A DNA stretch of 64,000 bases from Dactylis glomerata. Its lineage: Eukaryota > Streptophyta > Magnoliopsida > Poales > Poaceae. Position 1 is the stretch's first letter; the number at the start of each line of letters is the position of its first letter. Where the stretch lies: contig QXEO01000382.1 of assembly GCA_007115705.1 (NCBI GenBank), positions 248,001 through 312,000 of the forward strand, read 5' to 3'. Shown one piece after another: positions 35,647-47,749 of the stretch. Position numbers and translations under genes: made by a program. The notes under the pieces are model-generated. The model searched no databases and was not told the origin of the DNA. It worked only from the letters and a program-made list of their open reading frames with translations.

Positions 35647-37831
35647 ACATCCCCAAGCTTAACTCCTGCTCATCCTCGAGTAGGTAAGTAATAACAAAAG
35701 AATAATTTTTTGAGGTGACATGCACCATCACAATCTTGATTATGTAAGTAAAGCATTGAGTGCTGGGATCAAAGAACTTAAAACATGGGCATAAGAGACA
35801 TAATCTTGACAATAAAAACTTAGCAACCATGTTATAACATGAAAAGAAACACAAACAAAAGATCATGAATAATGAAACAATGAAAGTTAAATGTGTGTTT
35901 AAATCATATGGAAAAATATAACAAATGGTTTTCAACTTGTCCCTCATGGAATAGCAAAACATAAATGCATAGGACACCTTAAAGTTTTAAGAGGGCGACT
36001 AGATACAAATAATTTAAGAACAAGTGAAACCATGATCATGAGTCAATCAATGAAAACTTTGGGACAATGCACATTATACTCAGAATAACAACTATGCTCT
36101 CTTAGATAGTGTATAAAGGTAGAAGGTGGTGACTCAACATAAAAGTAAAAGAAAGGCCCTTCGCAGAGGGAAGCAGTGATTAAACATGTGCTAGAGCTTT
36201 TCATTTGTAAAATAGACAGATAAAAATTTGGTTTTGAGAGGTGGTTGTCTTTGTCAATGACTGACAATGGGGTTCTTATTATCTTCCATACAAAAATGAA
36301 GCAAGTTTTTGAGAGAGAGAGATTGGCACTTTGGTGCTCTTTTATAAAGCTTGGCACTCCTCCCCACCTTTTTTTCCTTTCACAAACCATGGCTAACCGA
36401 TTCCATCGGGTGCCCACCAACATTCACATACTATGGAGGAGTGCCTTTTTTCTTTCCTTTTTTATCTTTTATTTCTTTTTGGAATAAAACAATATGGAAG
36501 ATAGCAAATCCGACCACTACGCCCCCATGAGCTGAAAACAGTGTCACAAAATGAGAAGTATTTTGAAGGTTTTTTTGAAAGGTAGCACATGAAAATTTTA
36601 CTTGGAATGGCTTGCAAATACCATGCATAGGAATTTATAGTGGACACATTGGAATAACTTAGTTTTTAGGAGTTGGATGCACGAGTAGCACTCATACTCA
36701 GTACAAAACGAGGGCTAGCAAAAGACTAGGAGCGACCAACTAAGAGAGCAATAACGACCATAATCATGCAAAGCAACAAAGCAACATTAAAAGAAGCATA
36801 AGATGGCATCAAAAGTCAAAAACCAAATGATCATAGAGGCTTATGGTGACTTTGTATGAGTCTAACATGTGTGAGAGCATGCGCCAAGTCAACCCAAATG
36901 AAGCATCAAGGAGAAAACCAAAATAATGCTTCCAAATAATAAAAAACAACGCATGATTTTTTCAAAGGCTCATTAAGCAATCTCAGTCATTTGAGACAAG
37001 TCATGCTATAGTAGAAATCACTAAGCATACTATCAAAAAGACATCAAGCATGACATGCAAAAGTCTAAGCCGCAGTCTAAACAAGCTCCTTTTTGTACCA
37101 CTTCTTTGCATAAATCTTTTTCTCTTTTCCAACACCATTCAAACTTTTTTAACTCAACTCTTTTGATGAAAACCAATATGGTCCAGAGGCAAAAATACAC
37201 CTTGATAAAAAGATATAAGAAGATCTGAACAAAAATCAAGGTGAAAACTAAAAACTAAACGCAGTAGCAGAAAAAGAAGAACACTCGTTGAACGATAAGA
37301 GTGAAAAATTGAGTGTTCTTGGCAAATGAAAACGAGTACATCTCCTACAAAAGAAATTTGTTGGGGTCCAACCATTTATTATAGCAAACTAAACTAAACT
37401 AAATTCAAAACTAAAACAACTGACGCTCTAAGAAAAACACATAGTGCATGAAGCAATAAAAATATAGTGTCTTGAAAGGTGACCTGATTTTTTCCGATGA
37501 AGAAGGGGTGCCTCAGGGGGCTTTGACGCTTGTACTTCTTGAATATTTTTTGGGGGTTGCATGGGCATCCCCAAGCTTGAGCTTTTGTCCATTCTTCAAC
37601 TCATCTCATCATTCTCCAATCCCTACACTTGAAAACTTCCTTCATACAAAACTCAACACAATTCTATTAGCAACATTAGTGTACGCATAGCAATGAATCA
37701 ACCTCTTTTGCTTCAGGTTTCAACTCAAAATCACCATATATAAAGCATATAATACTGTAGAAACTTCCCCAAAAGTTCCGTGATCGAAAGAACTCAAAAA
37801 GAAAGCGTTCGAGAGGCAACAATGAATAGTG

Positions 37832-39165
37832 GCAGAAATCTGTCAAAACAGAACAGCTGACAAAGTCGATTTTTAAAGGGGTTTTCTATTGCTCAAATCA
37901 AAAAGTGTTCAACTAACAAAAGTTTGGATATAACCTGAGGAATAATCATAAGAAATCGCAGGTCCAAAAGATTTTCAGAGATTTTTCACGAATTTTTACA
38001 GTACAGTACAAAAATCTGTCTCAGGACAGCAACATCCCCAAATCTTACCTCACTCGAATTAGAGGCTTCTCTTGGCACAACAACGGAATAAAAAGGATAA
38101 GGGGCAGTTATTACAGTAGTAATAACTTCCAAGACTCAAATAAAAGAAAAAGTACTGAAAATAAAACAATGGGTTATCTCCCAAGAATGCTTTTCTTTAA
38201 CGCCTTTGAGCTAGGCACAAAATAGAGAACCAAACAAAGAAGCAAAACAAAAGGAACTATTTTTGTTGTTTTTAATTTAAAAGTAAAGAAGCAATAAAAA
38301 CAAAATAAAGAGACTAATAAAACTAAAGAAGATAAAACCAAGAGATATAAAAGCAACTATAATACAAGTTAACATAATTCATATCATGTGGATGGGTAAT
38401 ATAGAGTATGAAGGAGACAACCTCATGTTAGTTGATTAATAGGGGGATGACTCGGGCATCCCCAAGCTTAGATGATTGTATCTTCTTGAATATATTCTTG
38501 GGATGCACCTAAAAATCCCCAAGCTTGAGCTCTCGTGTCTTCTTGTTCATCTCATATCACCATATTGATTAGAACTTATAAGCTACATCCACATAAAACT
38601 TCACAAAACTCATTAGTAGGGTTAGTACTCATTAAATAAAATCCACTAATTTTCAAGCATTGACAAGTTTCATAATCTATACTCAACATTAGCCACTGTA
38701 TATACTAAGGTATTCATGATTTCCGTTGTCCGTCGAAAAACTAATGAAACTAATAACACCAAGTACAATATTGAATAAACTAAGAAATCTGTCAAAACTG
38801 GACAGTCTGTAAAGATGACACTCAACGAGATAGTTAAGTAGCTCAAATCGACAAACTCCAAACTAAAGAAAGACAGATCATAATCTCAGGTTCATGCACA
38901 CAAAATTTCAGATCAAAACACTATTCTGAGATTTTGCACGATTTTTTATAGTGAAGCACAGAAATCTGTCTAAACAGAACAGTCGGTGAAAATCGAATTT
39001 TTTGAGACAGCTACGTAACTCAAATCAGAAAAAGTTAGTCTAATGAAAGAAAGATAATAAGCATTACTTTGCACTCAAGAAATTTCAGGTCAATATCACG
39101 TTCTGGTGATTTTAAACATTTTATACGATGAAGCACAAAAAATCTGTTTTTGGACAGCAAAGCAA
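37832..39165. repeat. Diverged modules of about 175 bp in element H
   Basis: Modules start at an AAATCTGTC-type string at 37832, 38010, 38782, 38955 and 39131. Each complete module holds, in order, a GACAG or GAACAG box, CGATTTTT-like text, a CTCAAATC box, ACTAA, an AAATTTCAGRTC-like box, TTCTG and a TTTTGCAC/TTTTCAC box. Elements A (15658-15838) and B (9368-9541) have one copy each, so element H has extra copies. Confidence 0.6.
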
Positions 39166-39520
39166 AACTATCAACTTCCAAGTAACTAAGAACTACAATT
39201 ATCACTTTACTTTTATGGTACAAAGGAATATGTATAATATATACAAGTTTTTAAATGAAAAGCTTCAATGGGAAGATTTGTTTTGGTTTCATAGGCATGA
39301 ACACAAGTGTTTAAGGTCGACCCCCACTTAACCATTACTCATCTTTCCAATCACTTTCCTTTTTGAAAACGTTTTTAGGTAACAAGTACAACTAATTTTT
39401 TTTGTAATTTGCATTCCTTATCCATACAAAGATAGAGAATAACTTAAAACTTAAAGTAAACAACTACTTAGAGATAAAGCAAATAAGTGCACATAAGAAT
39501 ATTCACACACACGCTATTGC

Positions 39521-39538
39521 TCCCCGGCAACGGTGCCA
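39521..39538 (-). other. Element H primer-binding site (tRNA-Asp type)
   Basis: Plus strand TCCCCGGCAACGGTGCCA, one mismatch from the tRNA-Asp 3' end; 10 bp inside the 5' LTR. Confidence 0.85.
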
Positions 39539-39548
39539 GAAAAGGTAT

Positions 39549-41050
39549 TGATATCCCACAAGTATAGGGGATAGTGTGTAGCCTTTTCGATAAGTAAGAG
39601 TGTCGAACCCAACGAGAAGCTAAAGGTAGGATAAATATTCTCTCAAGTTCTATCAATCACTGATACAACTCTACGCACACTAAACATTTGTATCATCTAG
39701 GAAATAAAACTAGCGCAACGATTCGGGTATGAGAGATAGCTTTGCAGGATAATAAATACAAAAAAGTAATTCTTAGTGCTGCAGCAATAAGATATACTAA
39801 GTAACCCTAAACTAACAGTACCATGAGTGTAGAAAAGTGGTGGTAATAGTGGTGGCTTTTTCTAAGTTCAATTAGTGAATAAATCGGATTCATTGTCTTC
39901 GATGCAGTTTTCTATGTGGGAGAGGCTAAATATACATGCACTTCACTACTTGGAAATACAAGTACTATATGATTGGATTGTTAGCAAGCATCCGCAAATA
40001 CTAACAATGCATTAAGGTTTCCCCAACCATAGCCTTAAGTTAATGGTCCTCTTACTCCCATATGTGCAACGTTCCGGTTCGCGTCCTCAGTTTTCTGTCA
40101 CTCCGGTAGAACTTCCCCTTCCTCTTACACATACTACAAACCCTATGATGTTTAATCCATGCGCGTATAAATATAATGGACACCAAAGGACAATGCCATA
40201 TCAACATACAACTCTGATGAACCAAAGACATTCAACAAATCAATCTAAGAACAAAATAAATTATGAAAACATGACATAGATCATAGGATAAATATTATAG
40301 CATCAAACACCATGTTTACATAGGACGGTACAGAGGTGTGTGTGGAAGGATGAACCACTGCATATGTGATGGAGATAGTGGTGAAGATGGTGGAGAGGAG
40401 CAGCGAGGGCACGGGCGGCAGCGGCATGGTAGCAGCGGCGCGGGGGACTCCTTCCCCGCTGCCGGCATCATGGGGGAGCGCCGCCCCTTAGCCCCTTTCC
40501 TTCATGGCTTCATGGGAGTCCTCCCCCATGGAGATGGGATCCATGGGGGAGGCTAAAACGTGGCTCTGGTGGCTGCAAATTCGTGGATGGAGAGGTCTCC
40601 CACGAGCTAGGGTTCCTCCCTTTCTATAGTCTCTCGGATTCCCATCTCCCCATCTTGGGCCGCATTGGAGCGGGCTTATCTCAGCCGTCCGTAGTCGAAA
40701 TCAGGTAAATTTTATGTCCAGAACGTATTCTATGAAATTCCCTACAACTTTGTAGTTGAAGAGTTTTCCGTTTGATGCCGTCTTTGACCCATAACGTTAC
40801 CATCTTCGAAAAGAGTTCTGGCACAGATTTCTGGAAAGTCCCAATTTGACTCCAACAAGGTTTCGACTTGTATTCTTGGTAATTCCTACACATCAAAGTG
40901 TAGAACAAGAACACTGTGCACTTTTGCAACTATTAGTAGGTTAGTCCAAATAAATCATAAAAGTGCCACAAATTATAGACAAAACATATAGCAATTGGTG
41001 TAAAACAAGCATGGAGCATCAAAAATTATAGATACATTTGGAACGTATCA
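39549..41050 (-). repeat. Element H 5' LTR
   Basis: 1502 bp, same ends as the partner at 34154. Contains a 5-bp insertion (ATTCG region, about 39720) relative to it. Confidence 0.88.
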
Positions 41051-41055
41051 CAGGA

Positions 41056-41710
41056 GGCAACGCCTGTCCCAGAACCAGAGCATTGGGTGATGCACTTTGA
41101 TGGATCAAAGGTGCTACACGGCTCGGGGGCTGGAGTCACACTCAAATTTCCTAAGGGAGATGAGCTTAGCTATGTCCTCCAAATCCACTTCCCCACCACC
41201 AAAAACATCGCAGAGTATGAAGCGCTACTACATGGGCTGCGCGTCGCAAAGGAGATCGGCGTACAACACATAATGTGTTGCAGAGACTCTGACCTTGTCG
41301 CTTAGCAGGTGGCTGGCACATACAAGGCTTGGAACAAAGTCATGGCGGCCTACAGAGACGAAGTGGATGAGATGGCCAAAAGTTTCCTCGGCTACGACAT
41401 AAAACACATACGGCGAGAAGACAACACGGCAGCCGACACCCTGTCCAAGCTAGGGTCTAGCCGCAAGGTAGTCCCGCCAGGCGTATTCCTTGAGCACCTG
41501 CATGTACCATCAGTCAAGATGGTAGATCCAGAAAATCCAGAACTAGCAAGCTCCCCCGTTATGGCGGTTTTGCCCAGCAACCCGCCATGGGCAGAGCCCT
41601 ACCTGGAGTATCTGACGAACAAGAAACTACCCAAAGACGAAGTCCAAAAGAGACAAATCAAGCATAGAGCAAAAGTGTACACCATCATCGATGGCCAGCT
41701 CTACAAATGA
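41056..41710 (+). pseudogene. pol: Element G second (archaeal-like) RNase H and linker
   Basis: The product reads WVMHFDGSKVLHGSGAGVTL (first catalytic Asp region of this RNase H type), NIAEYEALLHGLRVAKEIGV (Glu), DSDLVA followed by a TAG at 41303-41305, and then DIKHIRREDNTAADTLSKLG (final Asp region). The linker to integrase follows and stops at TGA 41708-41710. A second RNase H beside the ordinary one is a known trait of the Tat lineage. Both stops are one C-to-T step from a sense codon (CAG, CGA). Confidence 0.8.
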
Positions 41711-41728
41711 AGTACCTCGGGAGTATTC

Positions 41729-42796
41729 ATGAAGTGCATATCCCAAGTGGATGGAATCGAAATACTAAGGGAGATCCATGAAGGCGAATGTGGGCATCAT
41801 GCCGCCGCCAGATCCCTAGTAGCCAAGGCATTCCGCCATGGCTTCTACTGGCCAACAGCCAAGGCAGATGCAGACCGTATTGTGGAGCTCTGCCAAGGTT
41901 GCCAGATATACTCCAAGCAAACCCACATGCCCACCACAGCACTGCACACCATACCTATAACTTGGCCTTTCGCGGTCTGGGGGCTAGACATGGTGGGTCC
42001 GCTAAAAATAGCACCTTCGGGATTTACGCACCTCTTCGTAGCGGTAGATAAATTCATGAAGTGGGTAGAAGCTAAGTCCATCAGAAAGCTTGATGGCAAA
42101 ACCGCCCTAAAATTTGTCAAGGACATTGCGGTTAGATTCGGCATCTCACATAGCATCATCACCGACAACGGCACTAACTTGTCTCAGGGAGAAGTTGAAG
42201 AGTACTGCCATCACAACGAAATCTGCCTTGACCTTGCATCTGTGGCACATCCACAATCCAATGGCCAAGTTGAGAGAACCAATGGACTAATCATGTCAGG
42301 GATCAAGCCACTCCTAGAAGCACCGCTACATAGAGCAGCTGGAGCCTGGGCAGATGAGTTGCCATCTGTGCTATGGAGTCTACGGACCACGCCAAACAAA
42401 TCAACAGGCCTCACCCCTTTCTTCTTAGTCTACGGAGTAGAGGCAATCTTGCCAAGTGATGTCCAGTACGATTCCCCAAGATTCAAGGCCTATGAGGAAG
42501 AAGATGCGAAAATGTCCATGCAACTATCCGTGGACCTGCTGGAACAAGAACGAGACCTGGCAGCCCAGAGATCCACCATCTACCAGCAGAACCTCCGCCG
42601 CTATCACAACCGCCGAGTTCGCAAACGCTCGTTTAAAGAAGGGGACCTGGTGCTACTCCTCAAACAGCAGAAGTCACACAAGCTATCCCCGCCTTGGGAA
42701 GGACCCTTCGTCATCAGCAAAGCTCTACTGAATGGTTCCTACTACCTCGTTGATGTTCGCGAGCTAGATAAGCGACCCAGTAAGAAGCGCAAATGA
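41729..42796 (+). pseudogene. pol: Element G integrase
   Basis: 355 open codons, the longest intact pol segment in the window, in frame with the upstream pol. Zinc-binding part: EIHEGECGHHAAARSLVAKA, then CQGCQIYSK. Catalytic core: GLDMVGPLK (first Asp), HSIITDNGTN (second Asp), HPQSNGQVERTNG (Glu). C-terminal part: KSTGLTPFFLVYGVEAILP, QNLRRYHNRRVRKRSF, GDLVLLLKQ and PPWEGPFVISKALLNGSYYL. It ends in a basic tail RPSKKRK. All three core acidic residues are present. The function is insertion of the cDNA with a 5-bp staggered cut, consistent with the duplications seen. The polyprotein upstream is broken, so no product is expected from this copy. Confidence 0.88.
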
Positions 42797-43496
42797 AGAG
42801 ACCCTGATGATATCTACGATGAAATAGATCATCCATGGAACATCGCACAACTACGTCCTTTCTACACTTAGCACTTATCTAGGCTATGTAATAGGCACCT
42901 CTATATGATCAATGAAATAAAGCATCTGGTTCACTCTTAATTTTTTCTGAGTCTTTTACCTCCTTTATCGTTCATTTAGATCGTATGGAACCTTTGCGCA
43001 ATTGTGCTCTGCACTTGCATCTTTTTAAATCCACCATAAGCGGTCCGCGTAGCATATTTCTCCATGTGTGGATTCCCGAGTAGTGACTTTTGATGATCTA
43101 AGCCGCTATCTGCTAAGGGTTTTGGATGGTTGCTATTAAGTATCATCGCCCTGGCGGATTGTTCGTGCGAAGATTCCGCCATCTCAAGAAAATTCAAGCA
43201 AAAAGAGCCAAATGGCGGATTGCATAATCCTACGCGTGAAAAAATTTCGAAGTGTTGTTTTTTGAGCATGTCAAACTGCTGCAAGTTGCATAAAAATACG
43301 TCTGGCAGTTTTTTTGCGCATAAACCACTTAAAGACTTGATAAAACTGTGACATAAAGTTCAAAAGCATTCTCTGATCCGCCACAAGCAGATCAGGCATA
43401 GTACAAGTATACACACAGTTTAAAGTTTAACTTACAGACCCACTCAGAGGCCGAATTGATGCATTGTTTTCTTCCTACCACATTGCAGGGTATAAC
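42797..43496. other. Element G spacer between integrase and antisense gene
   Basis: No supported gene. The first 100 bp finish the integrase trailer. AT-rich, with an AATGAAATAAAG string near 42912 that could serve as a plant polyadenylation signal for the sense transcript. Confidence 0.4.
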
Positions 43497-46400
43497 TTAA
43501 GAAGATGGCAAAATAGCAGAGGACATGTCATCACCGCCATCAACACCAGCAGTGGTTGCAGAGATCGACGCTGAAGCTTGGCTTGGAGACCTCAACAGAT
43601 CGTATGCTTCATAGTACACATTCAGCTGAGTGCCCAGGGCACAGAGCTGATCAAATCCTAGCACACTCTGCCGAATGGCGGCCTCGTTCACGTGCGCTCC
43701 ATCCTCGCTACTCTTCGGGATGCCGGAGGTGATCAAGTCCAGGTCCAGCTCGGGGTAGTGGGCCTTTGCCAAAGTTAAAGCAGTTCTGGCACCACCCCAA
43801 GTGGAAGACTGCTTCCAGTCCACCACCAGCCCAGGCATGAGCAGCAGCTTCTTGGTGAGCCCTATGGTGGTAAGGCCAGATGAACCCGCTATCTGCAGAC
43901 TCCCACATGCCTGACGACCAGCACTAAGAAGGCCATCCACCTCCTTCTTTGCCGCGTCGGTGGCCATGCGTAAGCCTGTGGAGGAATCCACCTCGCCTTG
44001 CTCCAGGGTCACTACATAGCGAAAACAAACAAGGCGTCATACTCTACATAGCACATTATTACAAACTATACAGTATGAAGAGCCATCGATACCTAGCAGA
44101 GTCTTCTGGAAATGATCGAGGACCTCGTTGAAGCCATCTTGCCGCTTTTCAAATTCAGCGGCGGCTTTACGGAGATCCTCTACCTCCTTTTTCTTCTGGC
44201 GGTTCTGGCGTTCCTGGTCCTTGAGCTTCTCTTCAAGGAGGTTATTCGAGGCCAAAGATTTTTGGAGATGCTGGTGCAACCCCTCCATCGCGATAGCGTG
44301 GCCCTTTTCCACCCCCTCGAGTGTGGACTTTATCTTGGCAGCATCTGCATGGCGGAAATAATAGCAGAGTATTGATTGGTAAGCGCAAAGGTACTTCAAC
44401 TTGTCAAAGACAAAAGAAAATTACCCCTATTCTCGAGCTGCTGCTGCAAGTCCGCCACAAGAGCGCTCTTTTTTGCCAGCTCCTTCTCCTGCGAGCTGAC
44501 AACCTGGACCAGGTCCTCCACAACTTTCTTGTAATTGTGGCAAAACGATATTATGTGTTAGTCACTCTTAGAGCTTTATGCCGGACATTAATCCGCCATA
44601 ACGCTCGGGGGCTACTCATGATGATTTTTTAACTTAGTCACTCTTAGAGCTTTATGACGGATAGTAATTCGCCATAATGCTCGGAGGCTACTCATGATGA
44701 TTTTTTAGTCTTCTTAGAGCCTTACACCGGATAGTTATCCGCCATAACGCTCGGGGGCTACTCAGTGCAAAATTTAAGTTCTCTAAGAGCACCGCAGAAT
44801 ATGACGGCACTCGGGGGCTATACTATGCAAAGTTTAAAGTAGTTTTCTCTTAGAGCACCATAACAGATCATCTACGGAAATCCGCCATGCTGCTCGGGGG
44901 CTACTGGGAGTACATACCTCTTTCCCGATACTAGTTCTCTGTACAAAAGACGACATGGCGATTGACACATGGTTGACGGAAAAGAGCATTTGCCTTCTTT
45001 TCCCATTTTGAAGCCTCCCCAACTCCCGTGCCCATCTCGACCGCCTTTCCACCAAAACTTACCTTCTTTGGGCCCTTAGCAGGATTGGCGGAGGCTTGGC
45101 ATCCTTTGCCGAGGCATCCACCATCTTGCTAGCCTTTTGGGCAGAAGTGGAAGGTCCAGTGGGGCGGACAGGAGCATCGGGCATAGGTGGAACAACTGCA
45201 GGAGAGGGTTTTGTCTTTGGAGGCTTTTGGCCAGCAGTTTTCCTCCTCCTATGCGCAAAGTCACAGATCAGAACAAGTCAAGTTAGAGATGGTATAAAAT
45301 TGAAAGATTATCTTGCTTACTTCCGCTCTGGCAGCTTGACAGTAGCGGAATGCTCGGGAACGGTCTCTAGGTGGCCGCGCAGTGCTGGGGACGGATGGCG
45401 GGAGATAACTCTCTTGCCTAATCCGCCAACACGCCCGTCCGAGCCGCGAACACCAAGGTGTACGGTTGCCACAGGCTCCTCCGCCATAGTCTCCTCTTCT
45501 GCTACCTTCTGTCTTCTTGGAGATGAGGATGCCTCGTCCTCATCATCGGTGAGTTCCTTCATTTGGGGATAGCGGACTGGACGGCTCAGCTCGGAAGGCG
45601 GAAGGGAGGAAAGCTGCAGGAAAATGCAAGTTAGTCAAGAAAAATAATGATTATAGCGGAACAGGAAGGCACTCACCTCTGGACAATTGCCATTCTCATA
45701 CATGGGAATCTTCAGCTCCAACTTCTCATCTCGTCCCACCTTGATGATGTTGTGGATTCGGCGCTCGATCTCTTCGGAAGATAATTCCTCCTTGGAGTAG
45801 CATTGAGGGTCGTCGATTCCGCTATACTCACACATCAGAGCTGGGCGATATTGAAGAGGCTGAATCCGCCGTGAGATCCAGCAATGGATGGTGTCTGCAC
45901 CTGTCAGTCCAGAAAACACAAGTTTGGAAATCCATCGTGAGCAGAATTGGCATTCGTCGTCCATGGTAAAATCGTCCATAACGCCCCAGCTATCCTGCTC
46001 CTTGGCGGGACCATCAACAAAAGACCGCAGGCCGTACTTCCTTTCAGGAGGGGCCTGGTCAGCCTGATATAAGAAAGATCCCCGCCATCCCTTTGCAGAA
46101 TCATGCAGTTTGATATAAGGGTATGATTTCCCGCTCCGAGGAACAAATGAGACTGATCCGCAGTTGCGAGGGTCTCCATTTGCATCCCGGTTATGGTGGA
46201 AATTGAAATATAAGAAGAATAAGTCTCCGCATGGATAGATATCCAGATATCCTTCGCACAACGTGACAAATCCCGCTATGATTGTGAAGCTATTGGTGAA
46301 ATGTAGTGTAGCTATAACCTGTAATGCCGAAGTGCGCCCTTTAAGAAGTAGGATGGCGGAAGGCTGAAGCCTCGGTCGATGTGAGACTTAAGCATCACGA

Positions 46401-46635
46401 TCTCTCCATCTAATGGGGCGGGCATGGCTACACCAGGATCTACTCGCCATCTCGAGATCTCCTTGGCCGCTATCCGACCCTCTAGCTCCAAAGAGGACAG
46501 GATTCCTTCATCTAGGTTGCAGGGATCCCAGCTACCTCCCAAAGTCCCGGGCATAGCGGATTCCGTGTCAGATGACCTTCCTGAACTCTCAGCGGCTTCA
46601 GATGCTGCGGCCTGACAAGGTGATTCTGGATCCAT
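43497..46635 (-). pseudogene. Element G antisense multi-exon gene (PF04195-like)
   Basis: Read on the minus strand from Met at 46635 (MDPESPCQAAASEAAE). The first block contains GEIVMLKSHIDRGFSLPP, a frameshift near 46315, then GFVTLCEGYLDIYPCGDLF and the CGSVSFVPRSGKSYPYIKLH block; the wording matches the family known as putative gypsy-type transposon N-terminal domain. Probable introns: 45676-45613 (GTGAGT...GCAG), 45320-45249 and from 45062 on (GTAAGT). The next blocks are acidic (DDEDEASSSPRRQK), Pro/Ala-rich, then coiled coil (44540-44430 and 44350-44090: KLKDQERQNRQKKKEVEDLR). A last exon (44012-43497) has ARTALTLAKAHYPELDLDL and a stop. It is transcribed opposite to gag-pol. Function unknown. 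The frameshift makes this copy a likely pseudogene. Confidence 0.7.
44566..44910. repeat. Tandem units with a CTCGGGGGCTACT box
   Basis: Five units spaced about 60-83 bp, with boxes at 44604, 44680, 44750, 44810 and 44893 (two of them varied: CTCGGAGGCTACT, CTCGGGGGCTATA). Each also has TCTTAGAGC or CTAAGAGC and CCGCCAT near the box. It lies in an intron of the antisense gene. The box resembles the polypurine string before the 3' LTR (GGGCTAC at 47211-47217). Confidence 0.75.
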
Positions 46636-47217
46636 GGCGGCTAGAGGTGTGGTGGAAATGATTTCCAATATCACGAAAGAAGCCAGCTTGTGGCGAAAAA
46701 GTCACCAGCGGCGAAGAACTCCGGGTGGCGACTCGTCGGAGATCATGGAGCTCTCGTGGAGGCGCTGAGGAGAGAGAATGCGCGGGGGTGAATGAAGTGT
46801 GAACTAGCTGGGGGTGAGCAGCCGGGGTATATATAGGCCTCGGGCCTCGAGATTCATGCCCGCCATCAGAACCGTTCATCCTGATCGCGGAAACCCTAGA
46901 TCGGCTACACGTGTCCAAGGGTAAAATAGTAACTTTTGTTAACAGTGCGTGCGCTGTGAATCTTGCCCTAGAAGGAACTACGTGCCAAAAAATACGGCGG
47001 ATTTCTATGGTATGATCCAACGGATCCCGGAAATCTCGCTGAATTAAAACTATGTCGCATAAACCGCTATCTACGGCAGATTGAAAGATGAAGAAAAGAG
47101 GAACGTCAAGAACCACCATCCAGACGCAGAAAAGAAGACGAGATATGGCGGATGGACTTCACCAAAAACAAGGCATGGCGGATGGAGATGGCGATCTTGA
47201 AGTTCCCTATGGGCTAC

Positions 47218-47744
47218 TGTTGGGGACATACCAAATAGGTATACCAGCGACGTAGTCCTAAACCAGCAAGCTAGGGTGCCCCTTCAGGGTGGTATGGCGG
47301 ATTGCCTACCGGGCGGCCCAGTTGCTGGAAAGACCATGGCGGTATTGGATGCAGGAGCTCATGGCGGATCCGCAGACAAGCCCATGGCGGGTTGTCTTGT
47401 AGTACACGTGTAGGAGTTAGTCTAGGACTCCAAGTTGTATCCGCTCCGGTACCATCGTGTAGCCCACTCCAGGCACCTTTATAAGATGGCGTGGAGAAGC
47501 CCTTGAGGCACAGCTTAGACATACGACCAATCGCATAGCGAAACAGCCAACCTCATCATTGTAACCGAGCACTTGTTGCCATATAGTGAATTATAGCAGC
47601 ACGTAGGGTCTCGCCACTATTGCGGGATCTGAAGCTGGGTAAACTCATGCTATCACCATCCCGGATCGCTCCGCCGTGTTCATCCCCTTCCACAAACCGC
47701 CATACACCTACCCCTATGGCAGATCTGTTGATGAAACCATGACA
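47218..47744 (+). repeat. Element G 3' LTR
   Basis: 527 bp, TGTTGGGGACATACC...GAAACCATGACA, preceded by CCCTATGGGCTAC as a candidate polypurine tract. Confidence 0.92.
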
Positions 47745-47749
47745 AACAG

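Larger units (their letters stand above)
35647..39548 (-). other. Element H interior, no gene
   Basis: No frame encodes a recognisable domain. Landmarks: the purine tract beside the LTR, two sets of CCCCAAGCTT(G/A)AG-type boxes (near 37570 and 38460-38530), the CTTTTCTTTAACGCC string near 38190 that in elements A and B follows the coding region, and several diverged modules of about 175 bp (see repeat entry). Confidence 0.7.
34154..41050 (-). mobile_element. Element H: non-coding Athila-like element inside element G
   Basis: LTRs 34154-35646 and 39549-41050 (1493 and 1502 bp), TG...CA, flanked by perfect duplications CAGGA (34149-34153 and 41051-41055). The primer site at 39521-39538 sets the minus orientation. 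The interior (35647-39548, 3.9 kb) has no ORF resembling gag or pol. About 2.5 kb next to the 3' LTR matches the 3' interior of elements A and B. In the first 400 bp of the LTRs I count about 13 substitutions and one indel (near 3%), fewer than in the host element G, as the nesting demands. Confidence 0.9.
28260..47744 (+). mobile_element. Element G: Tat/Retand-type Ty3/gypsy element
   Basis: LTRs 28260-28785 and 47218-47744 flank it. The target duplication is AACTG (28255-28259) and AACAG (47745-47749), with one difference. After removal of element H (34154-41050 plus one CAGGA) the element is about 12.6 kb. Order: primer site, gag, protease, RT, RNase H, second (archaeal-like) RNase H, integrase, spacer, antisense multi-exon ORF, tandem repeats within it, polypurine region, LTR. 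The second RNase H and the antisense ORF are marks of the Tat lineage (Ogre, Retand, and Fatima-like wheat elements). By hand I count about 32 differences in 526 bp between the LTRs (near 6%). Confidence 0.9.

Noticed and set aside
37832..39165. Spaced repeats as a CRISPR-like array
   Set aside because: Units are long (about 175 bp), diverged, and lie within a plant retrotransposon; there are no short identical repeats with unique spacers.
39521..39538. tRNA-Asp-like sequence (also at 21186, 12472, 18338 and 63763)
   Set aside because: Only the last 18 bases of the tRNA are matched and each lies about 10 bp from an LTR end: primer-binding sites, not tRNA genes.
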